This document shows, in pieces, positions 1-11,805 of a stretch of 64,000 nucleotides of DNA. Where the stretch lies: the NCBI GenBank assembly GCA_963978545.1, contig OZ021727.1, positions 92,507,762 to 92,571,761 of the forward strand, given 5' to 3'. The position numbers and the translations under genes are program-made. Every line of letters starts with the position of its first letter. Within the stretch, counting starts at the first letter, position 1. The notes under the pieces were generated by a model. The model was not told the DNA's origin, did not search any database, and saw nothing but the letters and a program-made list of their open reading frames with translations. The DNA comes from Linyphia triangularis (taxonomy: Eukaryota; Arthropoda; Arachnida; Araneae; Linyphiidae).

Positions 1-712
1 GAAACTACTGAACTGATCCTTATGAAATTTTAACCACTTGCCGCTTTATACCGTACCAGAATTTTTGCAAATTTTTTTTTTGGCAAAAAAAACACATTAA
101 AAAAAAACGTGTTTTTTTTCTTCCCGACATTTTATTATTTTTGCATATAAATTAATATTAGAGGTATGAGATATAGCCAATGTCACACTTAACCTAAAAC
201 CAATCAATATTCTTGTTTCAGTTCAGTATACTTAATAAAAAAAAAAATTAAAAAAAAAAAAATTGCGTTTTTTTTCATGCATCCAAAGTAGACAGGGTCC
301 TTAAAGCTTTTTATGTGTTTCCTATATCCAAAGAAAAGCATTTTGAAGACCCGTTGAAGTTATGTTGTGTTTAGGAGGATAAAATTATACTTGAAATCTT
401 TTTCCGTTGTGCAATGGCTAAAATTTAGAAAGAAAAAAAAAAAAAAAAAGAAAAAAAAAAAAAAAAAATTGACAATAACGTGATTGCTAAAAAATGCACT
501 TTTCTCAAGAACTGTGTTTATATTGAATCTTGTCAATAGACACATTGCTAAATTTTAAAGAATCTTTGAAATGTTGCTTCAAAATATCAAAATTTAAATA
601 GATATAACAACCTCAATATATTTAGTTTTAACAATAACTTAACGATAATTACATTTTTTTAATTTAAAAATAAAGAAAAAAAAATATTGGTATGTTTTTA
701 CTCAGGGTCCCA
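1..712. other. AT-rich stretch with homopolymer runs, no gene
   Basis: This stretch contains long A and T runs (around 70-130, 240-260 and 430-470) and no recognisable coding or RNA gene. The short open frame here is only the poly-A/T tract read as phenylalanines. It is presumed deep intronic sequence of the minus-strand pb gene. Confidence 0.6.
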
Positions 713-962
713 CTCTTGATGAAGAAAAAAATTCCAGGACTTTCAAGGATCTTTTTAAGAAAATTCAAGGACCAAAAAATTACATTCTTTAGACGTATAA
801 TACAAAATGGAGGCGAAAAAAGAGGCGGAGATAATCGGATTTTGCTTAAAAATTAAAGGACTTTCAAGAACCTCATCCTTTTTTCAAGGACTTCAAAGGA
901 CCAAATTTCATTAAAAAAAATGTAAGGACTTTTCAGGATATTCAAGGACCGTAGGAACCCTG
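713..962. mobile_element. Short hAT-like MITE with CAGGG termini
   Basis: The ends are inverted: CAGGGTCCCAC at 713 and GTAGGAACCCTG ending at 962. The interior repeats the theme CAAGGACTTTCAAGGACC, which is widespread in arthropod non-autonomous hAT-type elements. At about 250 bp it has no transposase. A clean 8 bp target duplication is not visible, so the superfamily is inferred from the CAGGG terminus only. Confidence 0.6.
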
Positions 963-3107
963 TACTACTCTATAATAGATAATGCTACTGAACAGAACTA
1001 TTAGCTTTGGCCAAATTCAGAATATTACTTTATTTTGAATTTGGCTAAATTCGCCACTTTAATCGTCAGTTTTGACGTTTAGTTTTGATTTGGGTCCGGT
1101 TTGATTGGCCATGTGCAAAAATAGATCGCTGAACATACAAAGTAACCGACTTTCACAGTCCCATACACCAAATGAAATATTTTTTTTAATTTTTAATAAA
1201 ATTATATTTTTGTCTAATATAAAATAAATTAATTAAGTTTTAACTCTAATTTAAGGATTTTCTTTCTGAACTAAAAGTTAAATAATAATAGTTTTGTTTC
1301 CTTCAACGGGTCATAATACTAAAACAGAAAAAAAAAAAAATCCCTGAAATGTTTTTTTTTATGCTAAAAAGCAAAGCAGTCTTCACTTTTTTTACTCTCT
1401 TCAAGATTATTTTGTATTGAGGTATGAAATAATATTTCAGCAGATAATGCGATTGGGCAAATATAGGATTGTAATAGATCTATGGTGTAGAAAAAGATTG
1501 AAAAACCCTATTAACATTCTAGTGCATTCTAGTCATCGATATAGATAAACAACTGGATAGACTACTCCGATGGCAATGCAAGGGGGAAAACGCGCCGGTG
1601 GTTGTTGATGATGGGTGGACAATTAACCAATCACAGTTCACTTCTATAGTTGGATGGGAATATGAGAAACCTTGTAAAGTGCTAGAGTAGATATTTTTGT
1701 GCCCATTGTTACTAATTAAGGTCTACTATAGACAGTTCTGTTGTGGACAACCTAAGATTTTATTGTCATTCCTCGGCAATGCGTATTTTTTTGTCCATCC
1801 AACGATCTGGAACAGGCTTCATTTTCCCAGGGTTAAGCAGTTTATGCAGTTGTTTATCTATATCGATGATTCTAGTATATCACCAGCAATAGAAATCAAT
1901 TCGGCTTCTATTGCAGTTGTTAATTGCGCAATATTTTTGTTTCAAAGAAATAATTTGGCACATTACGTTCTTAGGAAATAAAGCATCGGCAATATAGGGC
2001 TGAGAAATATGGAGGATCACTCTATCAAGCTAAGTCAACTCATCAATGCTTTTCCTCATAAGCCTCGTTTTCATCAGACTCCGAAGATGATAAAAAAATT
2101 CCCAAACATCTCGTCTGATGAGTTGACATGTGACACATCCATCCACGAACAATGATAGGTGATTCGTACAGTTAACAGAGATAAGCCATATCAATCCACG
2201 CACCATGAAAGCGCAACGAAAACAGACATATTCCCAAATACGGCGAGGGATCAATACGCTATTGTGCAAAATGGCAGAACTCGGCAGCACGATCCAGAAC
2301 TTGGATCTTCTTTTATGTGACCCTCCTTTTTTATGCAGGTATATATATATATTTTTTTTTTAAAAGGGACTCAACGCCTGAAATGCCTTTTGTTCGAGGT
2401 GCTCAAGTCTCTTAATAGAAATCTCTCAAAAACGGCTTCAGGTCAAAAGATCCAGTGCTCATCCGTCATTCCGTTAACAGGGGGTTAGCTCCAGGTGGTC
2501 TTCTATATACACCATCAGGGCTGATGCCAACAATTTCGATCCCTGATCCGATGACTTTCCTTTTTTTTTTTTTATAATCTTTCTTGGTTGGTCATTAAGG
2601 TCGACCATCCCGTCAGGTAGCCTCTTCTCAGATACTGACGGATCGACGTTCCAAAGACTGGCTTCTGACTACTGTGTTGGATTCGGTGAGGCTACACGAG
2701 TGAGTACAATGGATTTGCTTCTTCTGAAGGCAAAACTTCCTGGACGACAATATCCTCACACCTTGAAAGAACTTTTTCAAAGCATCTGTCAATTGGTTGA
2801 AACAGAGACAGGTGTCCATGACATAATATTGACGAAGTTCACGATTTTATAATGCCAATGTTCATTAAGACCAATTTGGCTCAAATATCTGCAATTTCGT
2901 TAAAAATAATTTTTTAGTTTAATGAACTTTTCAAGTGTGGTGTTTTGGCTATTATGTTGAGCATACGTTCGACAGAAAAATCTCTGTAATAGACTAAGTA
3001 ACCCATGTTTAAAATACTAGTAAGTACAAAATAGAATTAATTGCTATGATTTTTTTGCTTTAAAAATTAAACATCTTCAAAGGAAACATCTGTAACTTGG
3101 TAGAAGC
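963..3107. other. No gene recognised; somewhat GC-richer at 2370-2720
   Basis: This is mostly AT-rich sequence with scattered poly-A/T. Two stretches, about 1550-2300 and 2370-2720, have more even base composition and short open frames on both strands, but no domain or transposase motif can be recognised. They may be decayed mobile elements. Confidence 0.4.
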
Positions 3108-3907
3108 CTAGACTAGTGTCTATGATAGTGCTAAAAGTGAGTTCAAATCTTGAATACTGCTTGCCGACCAAACGGTATAGTGGTTAGCGTGCTAGCTTCT
3201 AGACCACGAGGTTGCGGGTTCGAGTCCCGTGTTAGGCATGGGTGTTTGTAAATGTATGTTGGCTTGTCTAATGACGAATGTTTCGGCGCATTATAGCCCT
3301 CGTGTTGCTGACGGTGCCAGATAATCTGAATACAACCAACTTGAATACTGCTCACTTATTTGGGACCCTTACTATAACAATAAAATTATAATTCTTGAAA
3401 GGGTTCAGACTAAATTTATGCGTTATCTTTATTATTATAATACTCATGATCTCTCCTCTTCTTTCCTCCGCAATTTCTTCAGCATCCCCAGTTTAAAATC
3501 TAGACGTGAGCTTTCTTGTGTTTCTTTCTTTTACAAAGTCCTTAATAATTTTATTGATTGCATTGAGATCCATAATTCCATTAAATTTGCTGTACCGACC
3601 AATACTCATAGCCAAAATTTATTTATTAATATTTTTACCAAATATAACTACATTGACAACTTTTGTTTGTATAAATTGTATAGAATTTTTAATTTGATTT
3701 CTGATGATTTGGATATTTTTAATATATCTTTTTCTATGGTTCAAGGCTAAATGTCTACTGGTTTTAAATGTGTAATCTTGTTTTGTTACTATTGTTTGCT
3801 TGTTTATAATGTACTATTCCTTGTACACTTTAAATGGAATTTTTTTCTGGAGTGTGCTTTATTATAATAAATAAATAAATAAATAAATAAATAAAAAAAA
3901 ATAAAAA
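3108..3907 (+). pseudogene. 5'-truncated LINE: C-terminal end of reverse transcriptase ORF
   Basis: The frame reads SSNLEYCS up to 3161, is interrupted by a SINE, and resumes at 3340 as EYCSLIWDPYYNNK, then ILERVQTKFMRYLYYYN and SLKSRRELSCVSFFYKVLNN, ending at the TAA at 3748. These blocks (L-EY-S-IW-P, LE-VQ-KF-R and SRR--L---FFYK-L) are the conserved C-terminal tail after the reverse transcriptase of Jockey/CR1-type non-LTR retrotransposons. A short 3' UTR ends in an (AATAAAT)n tail at about 3865-3900, as expected for such elements. Endonuclease and RT catalytic motifs are absent, so it is a dead 5'-truncated copy. The exact clade is not resolvable by eye. Confidence 0.8.
3162..3339 (+). 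mobile_element. tRNA-derived SINE, copy 1 (inserted in LINE)
   Basis: The tRNA-like head has an A box (TATAGTGGTTAGCGTGC) and a perfect B box (GGTTCGAGTCC). It is followed by a conserved body (AATGTTTCGGCGCATTATAG, then GCCAGATAATCTGAA) and a CAACCAA tail. It is flanked by the 13 bp direct repeat CTTGAATACTGCT at 3149-3161 and 3340-3352. It splits the reverse transcriptase frame of the surrounding LINE fragment. Confidence 0.92.
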
Positions 3908-4319
3908 ATTTCAATGTTTTCCCATTATCTACTATGGTCAGTTTCTTAGTCAGGATACCTTTCGTTGCTGGATAATTGATTAACCTTATCTGAGGAGTAA
4001 AATTTCTTTACCTACATTTTATCACAGATGTTAAATCCGTGTGCACAGTTCTGTTCCGTTTTATAAGCTTTCGCTCCGTGGGAGGTCAACCATTAATATA
4101 GTAGTCCTGCCAAGAAGGCAGCTCAGATTGACAGATGTTTGAAGGGCTGGTGTGTGACTTACTAAGTTGGCTACGGTGACGTTCCGCGGAGCGAGCAGAA
4201 TGGATTATCGTGGATGGATTCGTAATGTATCAGGATAGCGACACAAAGTTAAAATGATCTATTTAGTACCTTGGAAAAAAAATTCTAAAGTTCATATAGT
4301 AGGTCGTATTGAGTATGAT

Positions 4320-4800
4320 GTATTCAATTCATGGGTATTATTTTCGTTATTTTATGAGGAAATCCTAGTAAGGATCATTTCCTATACTTGCTATGTTACA
4401 ATCTGCTAGTCCAGTATATTTAGAAACTACTTTGTATAAAACCTTGAAATTTTATGAGTAAGTACAAAAATGATCACCTTAATGAAATGACAAAAATTAA
4501 AAACTCTAAAATAGCGTCTAATATATTTTATTTAATATTTCGAATCCTTACGTCAATGCTTATGCCGTGACAGCACCTACTTTTATCTTTTGCTATTTTA
4601 ATTTTTTTTTTGTAATAAGCATTAAATTAAAACAATTTATGTCTTTTCACTAAGTGATCTTTTTCGTACCTACTCACAAAATTTAACAATTTTATCGAAA
4701 GTAATTTCTAAATGCATTGGGCTAGAAGATTGTAACATAGTGAATATAGGAAATAATCATTACAAGGACTTCTTAAAAGAAAGCATGGTGAATTTGGATG
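4320..4800. mobile_element. Fold-back (long inverted repeat) element, decayed
   Basis: The left arm at about 4365-4482 (CTATGTTACAATCTGCTAG, then TTTAGAAACTACTTTGTATA) is the diverged reverse complement of the right arm at about 4648-4775. The arms are over 110 bp and separated by about 165 bp. There is no coding capacity. The outer limits are approximate. It looks like an old MITE with long terminal inverted repeats. Confidence 0.7.
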
Positions 4801-6243
4801 GAATGGTATCATCTGAAAATGAATTTGCTTAAAAGGTTAAGCATGTTGTATTTTCTAAAAAGTTTAACGTTAATGATTCTTGCTACATACGAAATCTAGT
4901 TACACAAATAATAGAAAACAGTTACTGCTCCAGTAAACATTTACTGGATTGTCTACAAATAAAATCATATTTTACTCCAGTAAACATTTGCTGGAGTGTC
5001 AAAACTATTGCCATTCAACGTATAGTTAAATGGCTATTGAATATCAATAATTTAAAAGAAAAACGGAAATTTTGATTTAACATGCCAGTGGCGACAAGAC
5101 CAAGAGATATAGTTTAATGAAACTGTTATAGAAAAATGCTGGGTAGCCATCCGGATCAATTTTTATCTCTAAATATTTCAGGAAGGAAAATAAAATGACT
5201 TGATTCAATAACGTATCGAAATCAAATTGCGTTGTGGGAGGTTTTAGAAACCTGTCGAGTGGCGAAGATATTCATCCGGAAACTGAATCAATAGTGAATC
5301 GCACAGCGGAGGCCAAACATTTCGAGCGATTTCGCATTCAGCAAGGGCTATACGGCGGAATTTAATTGCTTTGAAAGGGGTTTAAACGGTGGAAGACATT
5401 CATCCAGAAGACGCGAATCAATGGAAAATCGCCAAATATTTCGGAGGTGGCGTTAGACAGCTATTTCGGGTGATTTTGTATTCAGTGGCGGAGAGTCTGA
5501 ATTTAATTGCTTTGGAGGAGGTTCGTAAACCTGTTGAGTGGTGTCGTAATGTAGAGTTCATTGATGAGGCGGTGACTTGTAAACTGGTCATTAAGAGAGG
5601 AAGGGTGTGCTTGCGCAATTCAATGAGGTCACAATCAGAAGCTTCTACATTGGAATTGAATTTCTGGTAATGCCGCTGTTTAGAAAAGGGACGATTTATC
5701 TGGTGCTATTTGTAACAAGTGGAGGGATGGTATATGAGCAATTTAAAGTTTTGGTCATAAGCCGTGAGTCTTACAACTTTGGAAATTGGACAATTCTTGA
5801 ATACGTTCTGAATCGTTTGTCTCAAATAAAAATATTTGATAAAATGATTCATTCTCTGCTCCACAAACTTAATGCAACATTTGTTTTAAAAAATATCTCC
5901 CAAAATATTACTTAAAAACATTTAAAAAAAATTTAAGCGAGAAAAGTACCTTGTTAAACTCTTTAGTTAATACGAACTAAAATTATATTAAAATTTCTAA
6001 TACCAACGCGACACGTTATGTCTTTATCAACCAGGTGGTATCACTGAAGTAAGAAAAAAAAATAATAATCACAAAACCAATTTGAATTCGTAAATCAACC
6101 TCTAATATTTTCATTATATTTGGCACAAAATGGCATGTGTTTTAAAGTAATATTTTGGTAGACAGATGCATTTGAAAATGCAGTATTAAGTCTATGGTCA
6201 CTGAAAAAGACTAAAGATCACTCTTAAGTAGAAATAATTTGTG
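4801..6243. other. No gene; paired palindromes and a short imperfect repeat
   Basis: Two near-identical palindromes, CCAGTAAACATTTACTGG at 4932-4949 and a one-base variant near 4978-4996, sit about 46 bp apart. From 5240 to 5600 there is a three-unit imperfect tandem repeat, listed separately. The rest is AT-rich and unremarkable. Confidence 0.55.
5240..5600. repeat. Imperfect tandem repeat, about 134-144 bp, 2.5 units
   Basis: The landmarks AAACCTGTCGAGTGG (about 5249), TTTAAACGGTGGAAGACATT (about 5381) and AAACCTGTTGAGTGG (about 5527) mark three unit starts. Each unit continues with GAAGATATTCATCC or GAAGACATTCATCC, and the units share ATTTCG- and TTTAATTGCTTTG. A 93-codon plus-strand frame crosses the second and third units. 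The first unit carries stops in the same frame and no protein family is recognised, so I treat it as a repeat rather than a gene. Confidence 0.6.
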
Positions 6244-6424
6244 GTTGGTTGGTTGTATTCAGATTATCTGGCGCCGTCAGCAACACGATGGCTATAATGC
6301 GCCGAAACATTCGTCATTAGACAAGCCAACATACATTTACAAACATCCATGCCAACACGGGACTCAAACCCGCAACCTCGCGGTCTAGAAACTAGCACGC
6401 TAACCACTATACAGTTTGGTCGGC
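6244..6424 (-). mobile_element. tRNA-derived SINE, copy 2
   Basis: Reverse orientation: the tail GGTTGGTTG lies at the left and the tRNA head (GGACTCAAACCCGCAACC is the reversed B-box region, then CTAACCACTATA) at the right. The target duplication GAAATAATTTGTG is perfect at 6231-6243 and 6425-6437. The B box carries one change relative to the other copies. Confidence 0.92.
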
Positions 6425-7098
6425 GAAATAATTTGTGAAAGAAAATTGTGCATTGAAGTTTGTACACAAAAATGTGTCTAAATTTGGAATATTATACATG
6501 GTGACCTTGAAAAACTACTGGTTGAAAGTTGATCTCTGTTTTAGACACACTGGTGAATCAACTGTATATATGTTACTGCAAAGTGCAGAAATCAGATATT
6601 CTACAGATTATCTAAGGTGATCCGTTAAAGTTTCTAAAATTGTTTCATTTCTCAAATTAAATTTGTAATCTGCAATTTACCTTGATAATCTGCACATTAC
6701 GTACTAGGCACTCGTTAAAGGAAAAATAAAATCTTTGCTGGAACAACAGCAACGTTTCTGTACTCTAAATTAACATGCTATTTATTTTTCCATATTTAAG
6801 CAAACAAGTTAATACAATCAACAAATTAGTTGATAGAATCAACCATTAATCAATTCTTCTTAACTTTAACGATATAAATATTTTTAACATGCCCATTACC
6901 AAGGTAAAATGCGAACAATTAACTCTTGATTCCGCACGTTAACGGAACATATCAGTTAATATTCGGATTAGCTAGGTAGTGGTCACCTTAACGGCTTTGG
7001 AGCTTTAGCTGTAACATATATAATGCTATTTACTTTGCGTATATACTAAGCTGTCTATCATTCAAATGAATAAATTTTATTTCAAGTGTGAAAATTCT

Positions 7099-7162
7099 TA
7101 TTATTTCTGTAAAGTAAATATATTATTTCTGTAAAGTAAATATATTATTTCTGTAAAGTATA
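7099..7162. repeat. 22 bp minisatellite, 3 copies
   Basis: The unit TTATTTCTGTAAAGTAAATA plus TA is repeated almost perfectly three times. Confidence 0.85.
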
Positions 7163-7480
7163 ATAATAGTAAAGTCAAACTCCATAACATCACAACTACT
7201 ACGACAATCTGACCAATCCACTCTATTACGCTGACAATCTGTTTTATGTCTTCGATCACGCGCAGATAAAAAGTTGGCTTCATCCAAAGCTAATAAATGC
7301 GACATATCTTTGCAAGTGTTTTGTCATCGCTGTTTTCCAAACAGATCTCGGGTTGATAACACGCGTCATGCTTCAAATTGCGCGTCTGGATTATCTCTGC
7401 GGAGGGGAAACGGCTTTCTGGTAAAGCGGCTAAAGATCGCAGGCGCGGATGAACATAGGGCAATGATAACATCTTATGTA
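7150..7480. promoter_or_regulatory. GC-richer single-copy island, candidate non-coding element
   Basis: Base composition is clearly more balanced than in the flanks and the sequence is not repetitive. It contains GCGCGTCTGGATTATCTC (with GGATTA, a K50 homeodomain-type site) and ACACGCGTCATGC. Short open frames occur on both strands with no recognisable protein. It could be a conserved intronic regulatory element, or an old degenerate mobile element. Confidence is low. Confidence 0.25.
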
Positions 7481-8726
7481 AGCTTATGATGAACAAGGAG
7501 TATTTTGACCTGTGGATAATGTGTTTTTAAATTAAATTTTATTAAAAAATTGCTTTTCAGACTTTCACTTTGCTTTGAATGAAGGTTTAATACCGGTAAC
7601 ATAAGAAAAGGCTTTAATGAGAAAAGTATATGGCTTAGGGAAAGTACATTACAACGTGTTCTTACCACTTCAAGAAGACAGCGGTTTCAAATAAGAGAAA
7701 GGAAAAAACGAAAGAAGAAGAAGAAAAAAGGAGGGGGGAAAAGGGGGGGGGGGGGAAACGTAATATTTAATAATAATAATAATTTTGTCTACTACGTCAA
7801 AGTCACTCTGCCTTCTCTCTCACTCTCTCTAAAATACTGTGTTACACTTCTCACTGCAAAATGTTAGAAAGCATCACATTTGCATGGTTTCTAAAACACA
7901 TTCAGAATACAATGCAGGGATATTTCTCTTTACAATTCTTTCATTACATAAGAACTATAATGCATGTAGGAACGAAATACTTGAAATACAACTATGCACT
8001 CAAAACAAAAAATATAGACTGGAGCTTTTCAAAGAGTAAAGTGTAAAGCACAACTTTCCTCGAATTTTTAAAAAGTGTACAACAAATAAAGAGAGCAAAG
8101 AGTATCTAAGTTTTTAACCTTGTTTATTAGCTTTTAATATTTTAGTATTATTGGTCATTAGGAAACACTTATAACTGAAATTATACAGTACTCTTTAGTC
8201 TTCAAAATAAAAAGACTTTCAGTCATAAGTTTAAAGACACTTATTATTACCAAACTCATGTGACTTTCTGACTTTTTCTAGCTATGTATAGACAATACAT
8301 GAAATTACAACGACTCTAATCCATTTATATGACTTCTAACTTTATACTCTCAACTATTTGGACAGTGAATATACATTCAAAATTGGCACTAATCCAGTTG
8401 AGTAAGGGAATATTTACTTTATATAATGGGGGGAGAAGGGGGGGGGGGGGAGGGAAAGGGAAATAAAAAAAAACTAGGACTTCAGTGTCAACTATAAACC
8501 TTCTCAAACTAACTAGATGAGAATTATTATGTCACAGTTTACATTCCTCAATGTCCTAAAATTAATATTAAGTCTTTATTCTCGATAGTTCCTTTAATAC
8601 TTAATTTGTTCATTATGCCTCTAATTCAAAAACGACGACTTTTGAAACTGTAAAAGTAAAGACGAATTACACCATCTCAGATAGTGTGTCCTGGACTATC
8701 TTCAATCTAGAAAATACTATACAAGA

Positions 8727-8729
8727 TTT

Positions 8730-8796
<67 letters not shown>

Positions 8797-8798
8797 TT
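8727..8798. repeat. (TTTA)n microsatellite
   Basis: About 18 uninterrupted TTTA units, followed by an 8-T run. Confidence 0.95.
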
Positions 8799-9053
8799 CA
8801 TTTTTTTTTATGGAAGTAGTTATGGCACAAGAGCTGCAATATCATTAGAACAGTTTCTTGAATGCCGAGAGTAATCAGAATTTTAAGAATAACACCTTCT
8901 GGAAAATCTTTCCTGAAGAAACTGTTTAAATTTGCATCTCGAATTGAAGAAAAGCAAAAAAAAATCCATCAGTCCAACATAATTCAATCGCAACAATCTT
9001 TTACAACCGAAATTGTGTCCATTTTGAAATCAGAAATTACAAATGTGGGCTAA

Positions 9054-9729
9054 TCAAGGCAAATTTTGCTCGGAAGCCAGGTAAACATTCTGCTTTTGAG
9101 TTATGAGTTCGGCTATTTCATGTAATATAACTATACATTTAGTAGATCTTGATAGATCAAGCAGGCAAAACAAAGCCAATTTCGCTCGGAAGCCAGGTAA
9201 ACATTTTGCTTCTGAGTCATGATTTCGTCTATTTCATGTAATATAACTATACATTTAGTAGATCTTGATAGATCAAGCAGGCAAAACAAAGCCAATTTCG
9301 CTCGGAAACCAGGTAAACATTTTGCTTCTGAGTCATGATTTTGTCTATTTCATGTAATATAACTATACATTTAGCAGATCTTGATAGATCAAGCAGGCAA
9401 AACAAAGCCAATTTCGCTCGGAAGCCAGGTAAACATTCTGCTTCTGAGTCATGATTTCGTCTATTTCATGTAATATAACTATACATTTAGCAGATCTTGA
9501 TAGATCAAGCAGTCAAAACAAAGGCCAATTCCGCTCGGAAGTCAGGTAAACATTTTGCTTCTGAGTCGTGATTTCGTCTATTTCATGTAATATAACTATA
9601 CATTTAGCAGATCTTGACAGATCAAACAAGCGAAACAAAGCCAATTCCGCTAGGAAGTTAGACAAAGATTCTGTTTCTGAGTCATGAGTTAGGCTATTTC
9701 ATGTAATACGACTATAGATTTAGCTGATA
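9054..9729. repeat. 116 bp tandem repeat, about 5.7 copies
   Basis: The landmark GCCAATTTCGCTCGGAAGCC recurs at 9175, 9291, 9407, 9524 and 9640, with a diverged first copy at about 9060. Each unit contains GTAAACAT-CTGCTT, ATTTCATGTAATATAACTAT and AGATCTTGATAGATCAAGC, the last holding the palindrome TTGATAGATCAA. The outer copies are the most diverged, as expected of an array homogenised from the middle. Confidence 0.93.
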
Positions 9730-11562
9730 TTAATTTTTTTTTTCTTTCTTTGATATTGCATTCCTTTTCCTCTTCCTTCTACATCAGAAATCCAAAATCC
9801 CAGGTGCGTTTCTCGACGAATTGATAGTAAATTGATTTTTAATCAATGTTATTCATACCTTTTCAAAACACCCTCTTGTTGAGTAATATAAAAATAACAA
9901 CCCCTTATTTCAGCGTTTGTGCCTGTCCTTCAGACGCTGCCAGAAACCAACGTCGGGAAGTTCAAAGTGCACACAAAAGCAGAGACCCCTACATTGGACA
10001 ACCCGAGAAACCCGTCATTAAAGTCTCATAAAGCCGATTTTATCCTTTTTTTTCTCTTGGTGGTGGATTTACAGACTCTAAATTCGTAGCAACATTGTAG
10101 CAAATTTCCTAATAGGCTCCAAGAAATCTCTGCTATACTTATTTTTTCTTCTCATTATTAGAAGAGACAGATTGACAAGCAAATGATCTATGACTTTTCA
10201 TTATTAATATTTAGTTTATAAGCTGGTAATCGGTTGTAGCATTACTATAAGGAATGGGAAATTACATTTAAAAACTTTAAATTTCTTTTATAGTAAGCAT
10301 TCATGCAGTATCACTGCATTATACACAGCTATTAGGTTAGAAATTCCTATCGTGAGTACCGAAAATGCTATTTTTCGTATGTAGGAGTTTCGATTTCGAA
10401 TGTATTGTTTTCTTTAACTATTTATAATTAACGTTATAGACATTATTTTAGTATTTATTATATTAACTTTTATAAGAGAAATCTACTATGCTACTAAACG
10501 GAGTCATTAACAACTTTCATTACTAATTTAATTTATCGTAAGGATAATTAAGTCATAATTAATTACTACTCAGTTGTTAAAGTTTTAACCAATTGTATTT
10601 AAAATCAGATATTTCATTTCCTTTCTAGGAAAGTATAAATTAAAATAAGTTTAGGGAGATTATTTACATTAAAATGCATATATTAAAATGTTTTACATAC
10701 ATTACAAATATTAAACTAACTTTGCGTAGTATTTTTGATATTCAAACATTATTGACTTATATAACTATTTCCTCTCTACCTATTTAAACTCCCATTCTCT
10801 CTACTTGCTTTCTTATTCAATAGTGCATAAGAAAAAAAACGTAAAATTTCAACAGTTTAAATACAGAGTGTTTTAACATGGAATCAGAACAGTCAGGAAA
10901 ATAAAGTTGAAAATTTATCAACTACCTTTTTCCTGGTTACGAATTTGAATTGACAATCAATCGCGACAAGCAATTCTTTTCTTCTAAGGAGGTCGTACAG
11001 ATCTTAAAAACAGACCAAGGCACCTCACTCTACTTTGGTCAATAGAAAACACTCCCTTATAAGGTAACACGCACAAAATGCGTCGCGCTGTGTATATTTA
11101 GATCCAAGAAACCATTAAGGTAGTCAAAACCATTTACAAGTTTAAATCTGCCGCAGCCACTATTAGAAGGGGTAAGTGTTTTCTCATGTGGGTCGACTGT
11201 GTGTTTTATCTTCTCCCGCTAATGTATCAGACAAAGGCGTCCAAATTGAAGATCATGAGCATGGTAATGTGTGCGATCTCATCAGGATACAATGCCAAGA
11301 CGTGACGGAATCCGAAAAGAGGATGAATACTTCTGGAGGTGTTAATCTTTGGCGTTGGTTGTTGTTATATTGAGGAATTGAAATGATAGGGAAGCTCGTT
11401 TTCCTTCTGCTTGTTTACCACCATCCATACAACTGAAGTCTTGGTTGGATGGTTTTGTGAACTCAAATGAAAAGCATTTGTCCTGTTTCTTCCAGCATTT
11501 TCTACTGCTATTAGGGAATGTCAAAACATAAAGGTTGATTTACATGATACTCGCCGGCTTGC
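9730..11562. other. No gene recognised
   Basis: This is mostly unique AT-rich sequence. A balanced-composition patch at 9780-10035 is preceded by the acceptor-like CCCCTTATTTCAG and has a 61-codon plus-strand frame. Another open stretch runs at about 11112-11305. Neither shows a known domain, so I do not call either as an exon. Confidence 0.4.
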
Positions 11563-11805
11563 TATATTAAACTTCAACTTAACTTGACATCACTAGACTG
11601 TAGATCGTCACAGTGCTCATAGGTATTTAGTCCATTTTGGCGGCGTGAAAGCATAATGTTCGCCAAACCACAACCCTGTAGAGAACAAAAGGCTATAAGG
11701 TTTGGCGAGAATTATGTCTTCACTCCGCTAAAATGGATTATTTGCCTATGAGCACGGGGAAGATCCATTGTCTAGTGATGTCAAGTTAAGTCGGAGTTTA
11801 GTATA
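11563..11805. mobile_element. Fold-back MITE of about 240 bp
   Basis: The left arm (TATATTAAACTTCAACTTAA, then CTTGACATCACTAGAC, GTGCTCATAGG, TCCATTTTGGCGG and CGCCAAACC) is mirrored by the right arm, which reads the same blocks on the other strand from GGTTTGGCGAG to GGAGTTTAGTATA. The arms are about 105 bp and imperfect, around a short loop with no coding capacity. Confidence 0.85.

Noticed and set aside
3143..3355. Conserved small protein TRDSNPQPRGLEASTLTTIPFG and similar frames at 6264, 12657 and 59601
   Set aside because: These are antisense translations of the tRNA-derived SINE. They recur wherever the SINE occurs and have no independent support.
5389..5670. 93-codon frame MEDIHPEDANQWKIAKYF
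   Set aside because: It spans an imperfect tandem repeat whose other unit has stops in the equivalent frame, and no domain is recognised.
9904..10031. Possible exon after the acceptor-like CCCCTTATTTCAG
   Set aside because: It lies on the strand opposite to pb, has no recognisable domain and no clear donor site. It is kept only as a note.
11112..11305. Open stretch QETIKVVKTIYKFKSAAATI as a transposase helix-turn-helix or exon
   Set aside because: The similarity to a helix-turn-helix is vague, there is no catalytic domain downstream, and no start or acceptor site is convincing.
11673..11690. ACCCTGTAGAGAAC resembling the start of mir-10, a Hox-cluster microRNA
   Set aside because: Only the first ten bases agree, the rest differs from mir-10, and the site lies in the loop of a fold-back MITE.
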